A stretch of 34,966 nucleotides of DNA, from contig JARXAE010000011.1 in assembly GCA_029866005.1 (NCBI GenBank), positions 1-34,966 on the forward strand, in the 5' to 3' direction. The DNA comes from Fimbriimonas sp. Its GTDB lineage: Bacteria > Armatimonadota > Fimbriimonadia > Fimbriimonadales > Fimbriimonadaceae. Below the pieces are notes generated by a model. The model saw nothing but the letters and a program-made list of their open reading frames with translations. It searched no databases and was not told where the DNA came from. Each line of letters starts with the position of its first letter. Position 1 is the stretch's first letter. The translations under genes and the position numbers were made by a program. Positions 14,393-22,349 of the stretch are shown in pieces.

Positions 14393-15162
14393 GAATCCTG
14401 ATCACCAACGACGACGGTATCCACGGTCACGGCCTCAAAGTTCTTGCTGAGGCAGCGAGGCAGATTGGAGAAGTCAAGATCGTTGCCCCCGACCGCGAGC
14501 GATCCGCCTGCGGACACGCGATGACGCTCCGGGATCCACTCCGTGTTAATCCGGTCGAATACGGCGGACTCGAAGCATATACCGTCAACGGCGTCCCCGT
14601 CGATTGTGTCAATGTAGGCCTTACTGTCGCCTGGCCCGATGGCTGCGATCTCGTCCTCAGCGGTGTCAACCACGGTCCGAATCTTGGCTTCGACATCACC
14701 TACTCCGGCACCGTTGCTGGAGCGATGGAAGGCGCCATCAACGGCATTCGTTCAATCTCCTTCTCCCTCGCAACCTTCGTTCTCGAAGCCCCGCCCCACT
14801 GGGAAACCGCCACCCATTGGCTCAACGAGAACCTCCTCAAACTCACTCAGTTACCCGACGAGGATCTGAGTTTTCTCAACGTCAACTTCCCATCCATCGC
14901 TTACGAGGAGCTACGGGGAACCAAGTTCGCCGAGATGGGTCAGCGAGTCTACAAAGACCGAGTCGAGCGCCGCGACGACCCCTGGGGTCGCCCCTACTAC
15001 TGGCAAGGCGGAGCCGTGGTGATGAAAGCCAACCAACCCGGAACCGACGTGATGGCGGTCAGCGAAGGCTTCGTGTCCGTAACGCCGCTAAGCCTGAACT
15101 GGACGAATCACAATCTGGCCAAAGCCCAGGCTAGTCGCGTCGAGTGGCCGAGCTCCCTATAG
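14389..15162 (+). CDS. surE: 5'/3'-nucleotidase SurE
   Basis: 257 residues. Metal-dependent phosphatase acting on nucleoside 5'- and 3'-monophosphates. The N-terminal metal site ITNDDGIHGHG (Asp8, Asp9) opens the protein, and SGVNHGPNLGFDITYSGTV, the active-site segment of the family, follows at about residues 85-103. AMEGAINGIRSISFSL is also typical. The start at 14389 is chosen because the metal-binding motif must lie at the extreme N-terminus and because it overlaps the hom stop. The gene converges on a minus-strand gene whose stop lies inside its last codons. Confidence 0.96.
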   Translation: MRILITNDDGIHGHGLKVLAEAARQIGEVKIVAPDRERSACGHAMTLRDPLRVNPVEYGGLEAYTVNGVPVDCVNVGLTVAWPDGCDLVLSGVNHGPNLGFDITYSGTVAGAMEGAINGIRSISFSLATFVLEAPPHWETATHWLNENLLKLTQLPDEDLSFLNVNFPSIAYEELRGTKFAEMGQRVYKDRVERRDDPWGRPYYWQGGAVVMKANQPGTDVMAVSEGFVSVTPLSLNWTNHNLAKAQASRVEWPSSL

Positions 15163-15981
15163 TCCCAGTCGTAGTTCTTCTTCTGCCGCCCTGATGGTTC
15201 TAATCTCCATCAGGGCGTCGTCTATGAGTGCCCCAGGCATCTGCTCAACTTCGCCCGCCAATCCCGATGGCGCAGAGTTGGTCAGCTGCTCGATCTCCGA
15301 CTTCAATGTCTGCAACTTCTGTGCAACCCGAAACGCCCCGTCAAACCCGAGTTCAGTAAACGGCGTCGCCCGGTTGGCTTTTCCGGAGAACGTCTCAACT
15401 GCCTCATCAATGTAGCTCCAAACTGGACGCGCCTCAACCTGCATCGGCAAGCTATTCCGAAACTGTAAAACGGCATCAATTGTCGACTGATCCGCAGCCA
15501 CTAATGCCTGGCGTTTCAGCTCCATCAAGGTCGACGACAAATGGCTCTGCTGCCAAAAAGGCATATTCAAAATATCATGAATCTGCCCGCGTAGTCGCGC
15601 AATTTCGTCGAGCAAAGTCAAAGTCGATTCACTCAGATCACGATGCAACCGATTCAACTGTAGCATCCGTCGCATGACCGCCAACAACTGATACGCCTCC
15701 ACCTTTGACTCAAACTCCGGTGTCCGCAGCGCAGCCCGGCGCTTCAAGTTGATGATTCCACAGGTCACCAAAGCCATCAGAAGAAGTGGACCAAGAACGA
15801 TTACCGCGATCAGCGGCTGGAACAGGAGGATGATTCCAAAGATTCCCAAAGCTGCAAATATTCCTGTTCCCGTCGTCAGGGTCTCTTGACCACGAAACTC
15901 GCGAAACAAATCGATCCGTTCTGTCTCATGCAAGTAAGAGACAAAGTAGGGGTATCGGTCCGCGCGATTTCCAAATAGCAT
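15157..15981 (-). CDS. Hypothetical membrane protein, two transmembrane segments plus helical domain
   Basis: 274 residues, not recognised. After a short charged N-terminus there are two adjacent hydrophobic segments (about residues 37-56 and 58-78). A long, mostly helical, charged region follows (about 85-274), with heptad-like Leu spacing around LNRLHRDLSESTLTLLDEIARL and again near the C-terminus. This suggests a membrane-anchored cytosolic coiled-coil protein. The start is supported by a TACAGT box 7 nt before the ATG. Its stop codon overlaps the end of the convergent surE gene. It is divergent from ribE (52 bp between starts). No catalytic motif is seen. Confidence 0.75.
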   Translation of the reverse strand: MLFGNRADRYPYFVSYLHETERIDLFREFRGQETLTTGTGIFAALGIFGIILLFQPLIAVIVLGPLLLMALVTCGIINLKRRAALRTPEFESKVEAYQLLAVMRRMLQLNRLHRDLSESTLTLLDEIARLRGQIHDILNMPFWQQSHLSSTLMELKRQALVAADQSTIDAVLQFRNSLPMQVEARPVWSYIDEAVETFSGKANRATPFTELGFDGAFRVAQKLQTLKSEIEQLTNSAPSGLAGEVEQMPGALIDDALMEIRTIRAAEEELRLGL

Positions 15982-15988
15982 TTGGGTT

Positions 15989-15994
15989 ACTGTA
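15989..15994 (-). promoter_or_regulatory. -10 box TACAGT of the membrane protein gene
   Basis: On the minus strand TACAGT is followed after 7 nt by the ATG at 15981. Leaderless-type spacing; no clear -35. Confidence 0.45.
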
Positions 15995-16033
15995 CGACGT
16001 AGAAGCGAAAGAGGTTTACTCAGGTAGCAAAAA

Positions 16034-16618
16034 ATGTTTACGGGGATTGTTCAAGCCGTTGGGAAAGTTGAGTCGTGGGATGGTCAATGTCTTGTTGTCG
16101 ATCCTGGCTCGCTTGAACTGAACGACCTAGCTATGGGTGAGTCAATCGCGGTCAACGGCTGCTGCCTCACCGTCGTCCCCGGGCAGGAGCCTGGACTTTC
16201 CTTCGATCTCTCGCCTGAGACCGTGCAAAAGACAACGTTTTCTTCCCTCAGACCCGGTCAAGAACTGAACCTCGAGCGGGCGATGCGACCTACCGACCGG
16301 TTTGGCGGTCACATCGTCCAAGGACACGTGGATGGAATCGGACAGTTCCTCGGGAAGCGAACCGAAGGCAATGCAGTCGTGTATCAGTTTTCAGTTGATA
16401 TTGGGACATACCTGATCGACAAAGGCTCGGTAACTGTGAACGGGATATCGCTCACGGTGGTGTCCCCACATGAAGGCAAATTTGAAGTCTGGATCATTCC
16501 TCATACTTTAGAGAACACGAATTTGCGGTCTTTAGCACAAGATCAAGAAGTGAACATAGAATATGATGTTATCGCGAAATACGTAGAAAAACTACGATTG
16601 CCTTACCGGACAGTATAA
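16034..16618 (+). CDS. ribE: Riboflavin synthase, alpha subunit
   Basis: 194 residues. Dismutates two 6,7-dimethyl-8-ribityllumazine molecules to riboflavin and a pyrimidine, the last step of riboflavin synthesis. The two tandem lumazine-binding barrels are clear. The first begins MFTGIVQAVGKV and contains AVNGCCLTVV; the second begins GHIVQGHVDGIG and contains TVNGISLTVV. The C-terminal helix is present. The length is typical. The partner lumazine synthase gene lies about 13 kb away on the other strand, so the rib genes are dispersed. No FMN riboswitch can be seen in the 52-bp upstream gap. A short AGGT 8 nt before the ATG could serve as a weak ribosome binding site. Confidence 0.97.
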   Translation: MFTGIVQAVGKVESWDGQCLVVDPGSLELNDLAMGESIAVNGCCLTVVPGQEPGLSFDLSPETVQKTTFSSLRPGQELNLERAMRPTDRFGGHIVQGHVDGIGQFLGKRTEGNAVVYQFSVDIGTYLIDKGSVTVNGISLTVVSPHEGKFEVWIIPHTLENTNLRSLAQDQEVNIEYDVIAKYVEKLRLPYRTV

Positions 16619-16632
16619 AGATGTGCAATCGA

Positions 16633-16662
16633 TTGACCATAATTGGGACAGGGCGTTGTTAA
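16633..16662 (+). promoter_or_regulatory. Candidate promoter TTGACC-N18-TGTTAA
   Basis: TTGACC (16633-16638), an 18-bp spacer and TGTTAA (16657-16662) precede the ATG at 16676 by 13 nt, implying a leader of about 7 nt. It lies in the short gap after ribE. Confidence 0.45.
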
Positions 16663-16675
16663 TGGTGTACCACGG

Positions 16676-17152
16676 ATGGAACTCGCTGAACTGAACCCGA
16701 CTGAGCAAAAGTTGCTCGTTGAACTCTATTGCTACGAGATGGATTCTGGGGGCCAACCAATCTCCGCCGAGGAGCTCCAGCAGCGTCTGAACGCCTCGGA
16801 AGCAGACATTAGATTCGCTTTCCGAAAGCTCGCCCTCAAAGGACATCTGCTCGATCGAAGCCTGACCGTCCGTGGAAAACTGTTTGTCGAAGAGACTGGT
16901 CTGCTTCAAGCCTCGAGGTGGGTCGAAGTCCAAGGCATTCGCGAAGCAATCGCGATTGCCATCGTCGAAACCATGGTCACCGAAGGCATTACCGAATCAG
17001 TCAACCTCGACGATCTGATCACCCGACTCCCGATCAAACCAGGACTCTTTGAGTTCAACCTCGGCGTCATGGCCGAACGCGGTTTTCTCACCCTTCTCCG
17101 AGGCAACCGAGTCGCCCTCGGTCCGAGGCTGAGAGCGCTCGTCGGGAGGTAA
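16676..17152 (+). CDS. Hypothetical protein with winged-helix-like features
   Basis: 158 residues from ATG 16676 (the frame is open back to TTG 16643). Residues 1-75 read like a helix-turn-helix/winged-helix fold: LNPTEQKLLVELYCYE, then PISAEELQQRLNASEADIRFAFRKLALKGHL, then a basic wing-like strand. A second domain of similar pattern (about 90-158) has alternating helices and ends GNRVALGPRLRALVGR. It may be a DNA-binding regulator or a ScpB/MarR-like tandem winged-helix protein, but no family can be named. It ends 3 nt before the end of the convergent gyrB gene. Confidence 0.65.
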   Translation: MELAELNPTEQKLLVELYCYEMDSGGQPISAEELQQRLNASEADIRFAFRKLALKGHLLDRSLTVRGKLFVEETGLLQASRWVEVQGIREAIAIAIVETMVTEGITESVNLDDLITRLPIKPGLFEFNLGVMAERGFLTLLRGNRVALGPRLRALVGR

Positions 17153-17155
17153 GCC

Positions 17156-19267
17156 TTAATAGTGCCAGTCGACGTTCAGCGCTTCTTTTGCGTGACGCTC
17201 GATGAACTCTCGTCTAGGCTCGACTTTCTCGCCCATTAGCTTCGAGAACATCTCCTCGATCTCCATCTCAAACGTCTTGTCGCAGATCACCTGAACCATG
17301 CGCCGCTTGTCTACCGCCATGGTCGTATCCTCAAGGTCCTCGGCGTTCATTTCGCCCAGTCCCTTAAAGCGAGTGACGTCGTACTTGCGTCCCTTCTTGA
17401 TTCCTGCAATGATCTCATCTCGTTCTCCTTCGGTCATTGCGTAATACCGCTCATTGGCGCCGACCTTGACGACAAACAGCGGCGGCTGCGCAAGCCAGAT
17501 GTGACCAGCCTGCATCAACGGCTTCATGTAGCGATAGAAGAACGTGAGCAGAAGCGTTCGAATGTGCTCTCCATCAACGTCAGCATCAGTCATGATGACA
17601 ACCTTGTGATACCGCAGCTTCGAAAGGTCAAACTGAACCTCTTTCTCCTTCGGATCCTTCTCGCGCTTCTTTGGACCATTGAGTTCCAAATCAGGCTGAT
17701 CTTCATCAACCGACAAGTCTGCCTTGCCAAGTGAAAGGTCAATCCCGACCCCCAGAGCTGCGATAAGAGCTTTGATTTCCTCGTTATCCAGAGCCTTATC
17801 AATTCGAGCCCGCTCAACGTTCAAAATCTTTCCGCGAAGCGGAAGAATCGCCTGCGTCTCTCGATCCCGCGCGCTCTTGGCCGATCCACCCGCCGAGTCA
17901 CCCTCAACAAGGAAGATCTCGCACTTCGTGGCGTCCTTGCTTCGGCAGTCCGCCAGCTTTCCAGGCAAACCAAACGAGTCCATCGTCGAAGACCGTCGAA
18001 CGCTTTCCATCGCCTTTCGAGCCGCTTCCCGTGCTCGCTGAGCAATGACGCCCTTCTCAACAATCTTCCGAGCAATGTTCGGGTTCTCCTCAAAGAATGT
18101 CATCAAGCCCTCGCCAACCAACGAGTTCGTCAGACCCTGAACCTCAGGCGTGACCAGCTTGACCTTATCCTGAGAGTTGTACGACGGATCGCCGATGCGA
18201 AGAGAAATAACCGCCGTCAAACCGTCGGTAACATCATCGCCCACCAGGTTGTTGTCCTTCTCCTTGAGAAGGCCCATCTTGCGCGCGTAATTGTTAATCG
18301 TTCTGGTCAGAGCGGTGCTGAAGCCCGAAACGTGGGTTCCGCCATCTGGGTTGTGAATGTTGTTCGTAAACGCCAAAATCGTCAACGAATACCCGTCGTG
18401 GTATTGCAGCGCAACCTCGATCTCGCTCGTTTCGCGAAGCCGCTTAAAGTGGATAACGTTGTGAAGCGTGTCCTTCCCGTCGTTGATGTCCTCAACCAAC
18501 TGCGGAATACCTCGCTGGTAGTAGAACGTCTCGCTGTTCTCAGGATCCTTCTCGTTGATGAACTCGAAGGTGACCTTTGGGTTGAGATAAGCCAGTTCGC
18601 GCATTCGACTCTTCACGATGTGCGGATCGTGCTCAACCTCAGTCAGAACCGTTGGGTCCGGCATCCATCGCTGGGCAGTTCCCGTAACTCCAGCCTCAAC
18701 CGTCCCGATCTCTTTAACATCGTAAACCGGAATACCTTTCTCAAACCGTTGCCGATAAATCTTTCCGTTTCGCTTGACCGTCGATTCCATCCAAGTCGAG
18801 AGTGCGTTGGTACAAGAAACGCCAACCCCGTGCAGGCCGCCCGAAGTCTTGTAACCGCTTCCTTCGCCGCCAAACTTACCGCCCGCGTGAAGAACCGTCA
18901 TAACGACCTGCAGCGCCGAAACGCCCATCTTCTCGTGCTTGTCAACCGGAATTCCGCGCCCGTTGTCCTCGACTCCTGCAGAACCATCCTCGAACAATGT
19001 CACAGTGATGTGGTCGCAGTGACCGGCGAGAGCCTCGTCAACCGAGTTGTCGATAACCTCTCGGAAAAGCTGGTGCAGACCGCGCTTGCCGTTGTCTCCA
19101 ACGTACATTCCGGGTCGCTTCCTAACAGCCTCTAGCCCTTCCAGAACCTGAATCTGCGCCGCGTCGTAATCCCCATCAACTCGCCCTGCGAGTTCGTTCA
19201 CTACTGCGTTCTGATCCAAGCTGTCTGTGGATTCAAGATAGAGTTCGTCTTGTGGCTCGTTGCTCAT
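17156..19267 (-). CDS. gyrB: DNA gyrase subunit B
   Basis: 703 residues. ATPase subunit of gyrase, which introduces negative supercoils. GHKL ATPase motifs: VIDNSVDEA, VEDNGRGIPV and GGLHGVGVS. TOPRIM motifs: LVEGDSAGGSA and TDADVDGEHIRTLLLTFFYR. The C-terminal marker is DVTRFKGLGEMN. It ends with the PRREFIERHAKEALNVDWHY-type tail of short GyrB proteins, lacking the large insert of E. coli GyrB. Odd point: between ALGVGI and LRYHKVVIMTDAD there are about 40 residues, rich in Asp/Glu/Lys, where E. coli has about nine (genomic 17620-17740). The ATG at 19267 is chosen because AGGA precedes it; a TTG at 19282 is the alternative. Divergent from pyrD. Confidence 0.96.
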   Translation of the reverse strand: MSNEPQDELYLESTDSLDQNAVVNELAGRVDGDYDAAQIQVLEGLEAVRKRPGMYVGDNGKRGLHQLFREVIDNSVDEALAGHCDHITVTLFEDGSAGVEDNGRGIPVDKHEKMGVSALQVVMTVLHAGGKFGGEGSGYKTSGGLHGVGVSCTNALSTWMESTVKRNGKIYRQRFEKGIPVYDVKEIGTVEAGVTGTAQRWMPDPTVLTEVEHDPHIVKSRMRELAYLNPKVTFEFINEKDPENSETFYYQRGIPQLVEDINDGKDTLHNVIHFKRLRETSEIEVALQYHDGYSLTILAFTNNIHNPDGGTHVSGFSTALTRTINNYARKMGLLKEKDNNLVGDDVTDGLTAVISLRIGDPSYNSQDKVKLVTPEVQGLTNSLVGEGLMTFFEENPNIARKIVEKGVIAQRAREAARKAMESVRRSSTMDSFGLPGKLADCRSKDATKCEIFLVEGDSAGGSAKSARDRETQAILPLRGKILNVERARIDKALDNEEIKALIAALGVGIDLSLGKADLSVDEDQPDLELNGPKKREKDPKEKEVQFDLSKLRYHKVVIMTDADVDGEHIRTLLLTFFYRYMKPLMQAGHIWLAQPPLFVVKVGANERYYAMTEGERDEIIAGIKKGRKYDVTRFKGLGEMNAEDLEDTTMAVDKRRMVQVICDKTFEMEIEEMFSKLMGEKVEPRREFIERHAKEALNVDWHY

Positions 19268-19304
19268 GCTTCCTAGGTTCAAATTCGACAGAAATTGAAC
19301 CCGA

Positions 19305-19310
19305 ATTGTA
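19305..19310 (-). promoter_or_regulatory. Candidate -10 box TACAAT of gyrB
   Basis: TACAAT on the minus strand, 37 nt before the gyrB ATG, would give a leader of about 30 nt. This fits with gyrB being one of the few genes here with a Shine-Dalgarno-like AGGA. No strong -35. Confidence 0.35.
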
Positions 19311-19356
19311 CCTGATTTCTACTGGTGTGTACCGGTGCGGGCTCGTCTGAACCAGG

Positions 19357-19362
19357 GATAAT
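19357..19362 (+). promoter_or_regulatory. -10 box GATAAT of pyrD
   Basis: GATAAT abuts the ATG at 19363. With the usual 6-7 nt to the transcription start, the message would begin at the in-frame GTG at 19369, making that the likely leaderless start. Confidence 0.4.
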
Positions 19363-20421
19363 ATGTCTGTGGATTTGTACGCCTCGATCTTGCGCCCGGT
19401 CGCGTTCCGACTGGACCCCGAGAAGGCGCACAACCTGGCGATGTCTCTGATCCAGAAGGGCCTCATCCCCGGCCGATCCACCCCCCTCGAAAAGGATCCC
19501 GTCGACCTATTCGGAGTCCATTTCCCCAACCGAATCGGTCTTGCCGCCGGCCTCGACAAGAACGCCGTCGCCCTTGACCAGTGGCACAAATTCGGATTCG
19601 GCTACGTCGAGATCGGCACCATCACCTGGCACGCCCAGCCCGGCAACGACAAGCCGCGCATGTTCCGCCTGCCAAGCGACAAAGCCCTCATCAACCGCAT
19701 GGGCTTCAACAACCACGGAGCAATCGCCGTCGCGGAGCGCCTCTCCAACTCCGCCAGCCGAATCCCCGTCGGAATCAACCTCGGCAAATCCAAAATCACC
19801 CCGCTCGAAGAAGCCCACGATGACTACAAAAAGAGCTACGAAGTCCTCCAGAGCTTCGGCGACTACTTCGTCGTCAACGTCAGCAGCCCAAACACCCCTG
19901 GCCTAAGATCGCTCCAAGATGCAGACTCACTCAGAAGAATCTTTCAAACTCTCCGCGAAGTCAACGACAAACGCCCCCTCTTCGTCAAAGTCGCCCCCGA
20001 CCTCGAAGACGAAGCTATCAATGACGTTCTCAAAGTCGCCGTCGAAGCCAATCTCACCGGAATCATCGCCACCAACACCACGATCAGCCGCGACATGCTC
20101 CCCGGACTCGCCGCCCCAACCAGCCGCCACATCAGCAACTCCCTCCTCGGTGGTGGACTCTCAGGAACCAACGGGATCAACCGCAACATCACCGCCAACC
20201 AGCAAGGCGGCCTCTCCGGCGCCCCTCTCCTCCAACGCAGCAACGAAGTTCTCGCAAGACTCAAATCAAACGCCCCGGACAACCTCATCCTCATCGGCGT
20301 CGGCGGAATCTTTACCGCCGAAGACTACAAGTCAAAGCGCGAAAACGGAGCCGACCTCGTCCAACTCTACACCGGCTGGATCTATGGTGGCCCCGCGTTA
20401 GTCCCCAAGCTCCTTAACTAG
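19363..20421 (+). CDS. pyrD: Dihydroorotate dehydrogenase (quinone), class 2
   Basis: Up to 352 residues. FMN enzyme oxidising dihydroorotate to orotate in pyrimidine synthesis, with electrons passed to the quinone pool; class 2 enzymes are peripheral membrane proteins. The N-terminal helical extension (MSVDLYASILRPVAFRLDPEKAHNLAM) is the class 2 hallmark. FPNRIGLAAGLDKNAVALD, then INRMGFNNHG, then VVNVSSPNTPGLRSLQ with the catalytic Ser, and VGVGGIFTAEDY plus VQLYTGWIYGGP for FMN phosphate binding are all present. The start may be GTG 19369 rather than ATG 19363, because the -10 box sits directly against the ATG. It converges on an M48 protease gene, sharing the four bases CTAG between the two stops. 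Confidence 0.97.
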   Translation: MSVDLYASILRPVAFRLDPEKAHNLAMSLIQKGLIPGRSTPLEKDPVDLFGVHFPNRIGLAAGLDKNAVALDQWHKFGFGYVEIGTITWHAQPGNDKPRMFRLPSDKALINRMGFNNHGAIAVAERLSNSASRIPVGINLGKSKITPLEEAHDDYKKSYEVLQSFGDYFVVNVSSPNTPGLRSLQDADSLRRIFQTLREVNDKRPLFVKVAPDLEDEAINDVLKVAVEANLTGIIATNTTISRDMLPGLAAPTSRHISNSLLGGGLSGTNGINRNITANQQGGLSGAPLLQRSNEVLARLKSNAPDNLILIGVGGIFTAEDYKSKRENGADLVQLYTGWIYGGPALVPKLLN

Positions 20422-22334
20422 CTCTGAGTCTTCTCGTAGATCTTTATGATGTTTGGGTGATCGAGCCTTTTCCGGATTTTGGCGGCCTGGTCATCAAGGC
20501 CCAACGGGAAAATTGGGAACGGCGGCTCGATCGCGGCGACAATGTCCGAAGCGGAGCTGAGATCTAGCTTGAACGCACTCGGATTCTTGGTGGCGTCGAT
20601 GAACATCACCAGAACGAGAGCCGATCCGGTCTTCTTGGCCGAATACTGCACGCAGGCGACATGAACCCGTTGGATCTTCGGAAAAAGAGCAATCGCTTCC
20701 CGCAGCACCCGAAGAGTCTCCGGACTGAGCGAAAAGGCGATTGGCCCCTCGCCCGGAAACTGCCCACCGGCAGCAAATGAAATGAGCTGCCCCTTGCAAG
20801 CTTCAATATAGCGGTTGAGCTCATCAAATAGTGGCGCCGCCAGGGCTTCCTCTTTCCGCTCCTCATAGATCGACAACAACTGCCCCTTCGCAGCATAGTC
20901 AAAAACTGTATCTCCCAAAACCCGCTTGGCAGCCTGTTCCGCGAGAGATAAATCGAGTGCCCGAACGTCATTAGCAAACTGGATAAGAGAGTAAGGGTCC
21001 GCCAAGTCATTCAATGCTGCACGGCATGCCTCAATTGCCTCAGCCTTCGTCGCGGAATATCTAATCTGCTTCAGCCCAGCCAGGACTCCCGCCTCCCCGG
21101 TTAAGAGGGGAGCATCGACTTTTGGAGGCAGCCCATCGCTTTTCGGAGAAGCCGCAACCGCCTGAACACCCCCGATCAACGCATCGAATCTCTCCCCCAA
21201 CATCTGTGCCAACTCGGGACACAATTCGTCACCAGCCGAAGGTGACGGCGCAATTGCCAGTTCATTCGCGTAAGCCGCCAACGCATCCTCGGCCTCAAAT
21301 GACGGAACGTAAGCATTGAACTTCAACCTATCGGTGGAACTCGGGTGGGTATCAGCATAGTCTGTTTGCGAAGCGAGCGCCTTGGAAAGTGCCTCGTACG
21401 GAATCGAAGGATCCCTCACCAGCGATGTTTTGCCCAAAGACCCATAGATCCTCATGTCCGTTTTGATGCCACTGGCCGCTTGATCAAGCTTTGCCCCGAG
21501 ATGTTCCGCGTAAAAAAGTTGCCCCATCACCGGAAGCCTCAACATCGAACGCACAAACACATCCTTGCCAGCAATCTTGACCTCAGCCGCATCAGCTTCG
21601 TACTCATGCTTGCGCATCAGGGGGAACGCTAGCGCGGAAAAAGTGGGGCTGAAACGCTTCAGAATCGGAAGCACAAATACGACCTGCCAAGATCCTTCAA
21701 ACTTTTCTGCTACCGCCGCAAACATCATCATTGAGCGGTAAATGAACACGATCTTCTTCGAGTGATTCCCTGAGAAGTGCCCCAGCTCATGTCCGATGAT
21801 TCCCTCGACCTCAGCCCGGCTGAAGAGCGCAAGCAGCGGAAGTCCGATGGTCAAATCGTTACGGTACCACCCAAAGATTCCGAGCCGAGGAATCTGGGCC
21901 GCTGATGCATTTAACTCCGGATCAATCAGAATCCGATCTACTTTAGGAGCATTCAGTTTCGTTGCAATATCGTCGACAGCTCTGTATAGCTCCGGAGCCT
22001 CAATGCGAGAAACAACGTACCCGCTTGACTTGGCAGAGCCAGCTCGCAACAGAGTCCACCACATCGAAAACACCAAAAAGACCGCCCCCAGCAGCAGATA
22101 AATGGGCATTCTGACGCCAAGAACCAGCCACACATAAAACAACCCGCCGGCCAGTGCCGTGACTAAGAACAGTACGCACAAGTACAGAAAGAATCCAAAC
22201 CAAGCCATCTGAACGGCTTTTGATAGATACTTCTCCGGGTCGGCGTTCAACAACGCCTCATTGCGTTCGACCTTCTGCCTAAATGCGGCATCCTCGGCCC
22301 TCTGGCTCGCGTACGCAGATTCTCGTTGTTTCAA
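20418..22334 (-). CDS. M48-family membrane zinc metalloprotease with long C-terminal extension
   Basis: 638 residues. Two or three hydrophobic segments near the N-terminus (about residues 44-110) precede the protease domain. The zinc motif HELGH in GIIGHELGHFSGNHSKK (about 181) and the downstream Glu ligand in HEYEADAAE (about 250) mark the M48 (Ste24/HtpX-like) family, which cleaves membrane or secreted proteins. Beyond about residue 350 there are some 290 residues of helical sequence, with Ala/Leu-rich repeats suggestive of TPR-like pairs, not found in HtpX. Their role is unknown. The predicted start is a TTG (22334) placed 9 nt after TATGCT. It starts 15 nt after the TauE-type permease gene on the same strand and overlaps the pyrD stop at its 3' end. 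Confidence 0.88.
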   Translation of the reverse strand: MKQRESAYASQRAEDAAFRQKVERNEALLNADPEKYLSKAVQMAWFGFFLYLCVLFLVTALAGGLFYVWLVLGVRMPIYLLLGAVFLVFSMWWTLLRAGSAKSSGYVVSRIEAPELYRAVDDIATKLNAPKVDRILIDPELNASAAQIPRLGIFGWYRNDLTIGLPLLALFSRAEVEGIIGHELGHFSGNHSKKIVFIYRSMMMFAAVAEKFEGSWQVVFVLPILKRFSPTFSALAFPLMRKHEYEADAAEVKIAGKDVFVRSMLRLPVMGQLFYAEHLGAKLDQAASGIKTDMRIYGSLGKTSLVRDPSIPYEALSKALASQTDYADTHPSSTDRLKFNAYVPSFEAEDALAAYANELAIAPSPSAGDELCPELAQMLGERFDALIGGVQAVAASPKSDGLPPKVDAPLLTGEAGVLAGLKQIRYSATKAEAIEACRAALNDLADPYSLIQFANDVRALDLSLAEQAAKRVLGDTVFDYAAKGQLLSIYEERKEEALAAPLFDELNRYIEACKGQLISFAAGGQFPGEGPIAFSLSPETLRVLREAIALFPKIQRVHVACVQYSAKKTGSALVLVMFIDATKNPSAFKLDLSSASDIVAAIEPPFPIFPLGLDDQAAKIRKRLDHPNIIKIYEKTQS

Positions 22335-22343
22335 AACGGAGTA

Positions 22344-22349
22344 AGCATA
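22344..22349 (-). promoter_or_regulatory. -10 box TATGCT of the M48 protease gene
   Basis: Minus-strand TATGCT sits between the permease stop (22350) and the TTG start (22334), 9 nt before the latter. A TTACAT about 19 bp upstream could be a poor -35 inside the permease gene. Confidence 0.4.

Noticed and set aside
15982-16033. Looked for an FMN riboswitch before ribE, and also before ribH.
   Set aside because: The gaps are too short (52 and 20 nt) and lack the conserved RFN segments.
18332-19135. Plus-strand open frame of 267 codons.
   Set aside because: Antisense to gyrB, whose ATPase motifs are intact there.
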